Of a DNA stretch of 6,869 nucleotides, positions 6,605 through 6,869 are shown in pieces. The first letter of the stretch is position 1. Each line of letters begins with the position of its first letter. The position numbers and the translations under genes are program-made. Source of the stretch: Candidatus Hydrogenedentota bacterium (lineage in GTDB: Bacteria; Spirochaetota; Leptospiria; Turneriellales; J094). The stretch lies in assembly GCA_003695005.1 (NCBI GenBank), contig RFJE01000306.1, positions 1 to 6,869 on the forward strand, given 5' to 3'. Under the pieces are notes generated by a model. The model was not told the DNA's origin, made no database searches, and saw only the letters and a program-made list of their open reading frames with translations.

Positions 6605-6869
6605 TAAAAGACCCCTAAGCCACGATAAAAGACAAGGTGATAGTTTTTGTTATTACCATAAAAAACGGTAACCTCGTACTTTAGCATCTTAAAAACAGCT
6701 CCTGTTACCGTTTCTCTAGAAAGCGCACGCTCTTTTAAGTACTTACTAATTTGAGCTTTGCTATGTTCTGCATCTTCTTCTCCTTCAGATTCGCCGGAAA
6801 GCATTTTTGCTAAATCGAGTTCAATTTTTTTTATTTCCCATTTATAAGAAAAACTAGGGAAAGCCTTAA
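6604..6869 (-). CDS. gspI: 3' end of a probable type II secretion minor pseudopilin GspI (5' part beyond the window)
   Basis: The frame is open to the right edge, so only the last 88 or so residues are present. An internal Met at 6804 is not the start, because sensible sequence (SFSYKWEIKKIELDLAK) continues upstream of it. The fragment has a strand pair of the type W-E-x-K-K-I-E near its beginning, an acidic insert (SGESEGEEDAE), and a closing LKYEVTVFYGNNKNYHLVFYR. This resembles the end of GspI-type pseudopilins, where a 'V.V.W......Y.LV.Y' hairpin closes the fold. Its position directly before gspJ with a 1-nt overlap agrees with the usual I-J order. The diagnostic prepilin leader is off the window, so GspI is inferred from position and a weak resemblance; another pseudopilin such as GspH is possible. 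Confidence 0.6.
   Translation of the reverse strand, partial: KAFPSFSYKWEIKKIELDLAKMLSGESEGEEDAEHSKAQISKYLKERALSRETVTGAVFKMLKYEVTVFYGNNKNYHLVFYRGLGVF
6612..6616 (-). promoter_or_regulatory. Shine-Dalgarno for gspJ
   Basis: AGGGG on the minus strand stands 7 nt before the ATG at 6604. It lies within the end of the preceding gene, whose TAA shares one base with this ATG. This fixes the gspJ start and indicates stop-start coupling. Confidence 0.75.

Larger units (their letters stand above)
3025..6869 (-). other. Probable minus-strand operon: gspI-gspJ-SPFH-cinA-TolB-like
   Basis: Five same-strand genes are joined by a 1-nt overlap, a 41-nt gap, a 4-nt gap and an 11-nt overlap. No hairpin followed by a T-run lies between any of them on the minus strand. 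The only gap large enough for an internal promoter is the 41 nt before the SPFH gene, and no convincing -35/-10 pair is seen there. Co-transcription is inferred from spacing only. Confidence 0.65.

Noticed and set aside
6325..6671. Plus-strand open frames opposite gspJ and gspI
   Set aside because: They are antisense to well-supported genes and have no family features. They are shadows.
1..6869. tRNA, rRNA, CRISPR array, insertion sequence, attachment site or riboswitch
   Set aside because: Almost all bases are assigned to protein genes. The gaps are 41 nt or shorter, and no repeated units or transposase sequence were seen.

Overview
The window is AT-rich, gene-dense DNA from what looks like a diderm (Gram-negative-type) bacterium. 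It carries RND-pump sequence, type II secretion minor pseudopilins and an exported TolB-like propeller, all of which imply an outer membrane. The phylum cannot be fixed from the sequence. A spirochaete of the Leptospira kind would fit, but this is only a guess. Almost every base is coding: the longest gaps are about 40 nt, and no RNA gene, CRISPR array, insertion sequence or origin was seen.

Plus strand, 1-3024. A gene already open at the left edge encodes at least six beta-propeller blades. It then runs in frame, at about nt 840-885, into the C-terminal part of an RND efflux permease (docking/porter piece plus the last five membrane helices). It overlaps by 8 nt an RDD-family membrane protein gene (2047-2754). 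A small HicB-like gene (2794-3024) follows in the same reading frame as the RDD gene, separated from it by one stop codon and 13 codons.

Minus strand, 6869-3025. This looks like one tightly packed transcription unit: the 3' end of a probable gspI, then gspJ (start and stop overlap as TAATG), an SPFH/prohibitin-like membrane protein, cinA (4 nt gap) and a secreted six-bladed TolB-like protein (11 nt overlap with cinA). The two units converge with no spacer: the HicB-like gene ends at 3024 and the TolB-like gene ends at 3025.

The most notable item is the propeller-RND chimera. It is open and in frame, but it lacks the first half of an RND pump, so it cannot be an ordinary transporter. It may be a deletion-born fusion, a decaying gene or an assembly join, and the sequence alone does not settle which. 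The rest is a plausible housekeeping and envelope neighbourhood: pseudopilin assembly, membrane scaffold, pyridine-nucleotide repair and an envelope propeller. No clearly new multi-gene system is evident.
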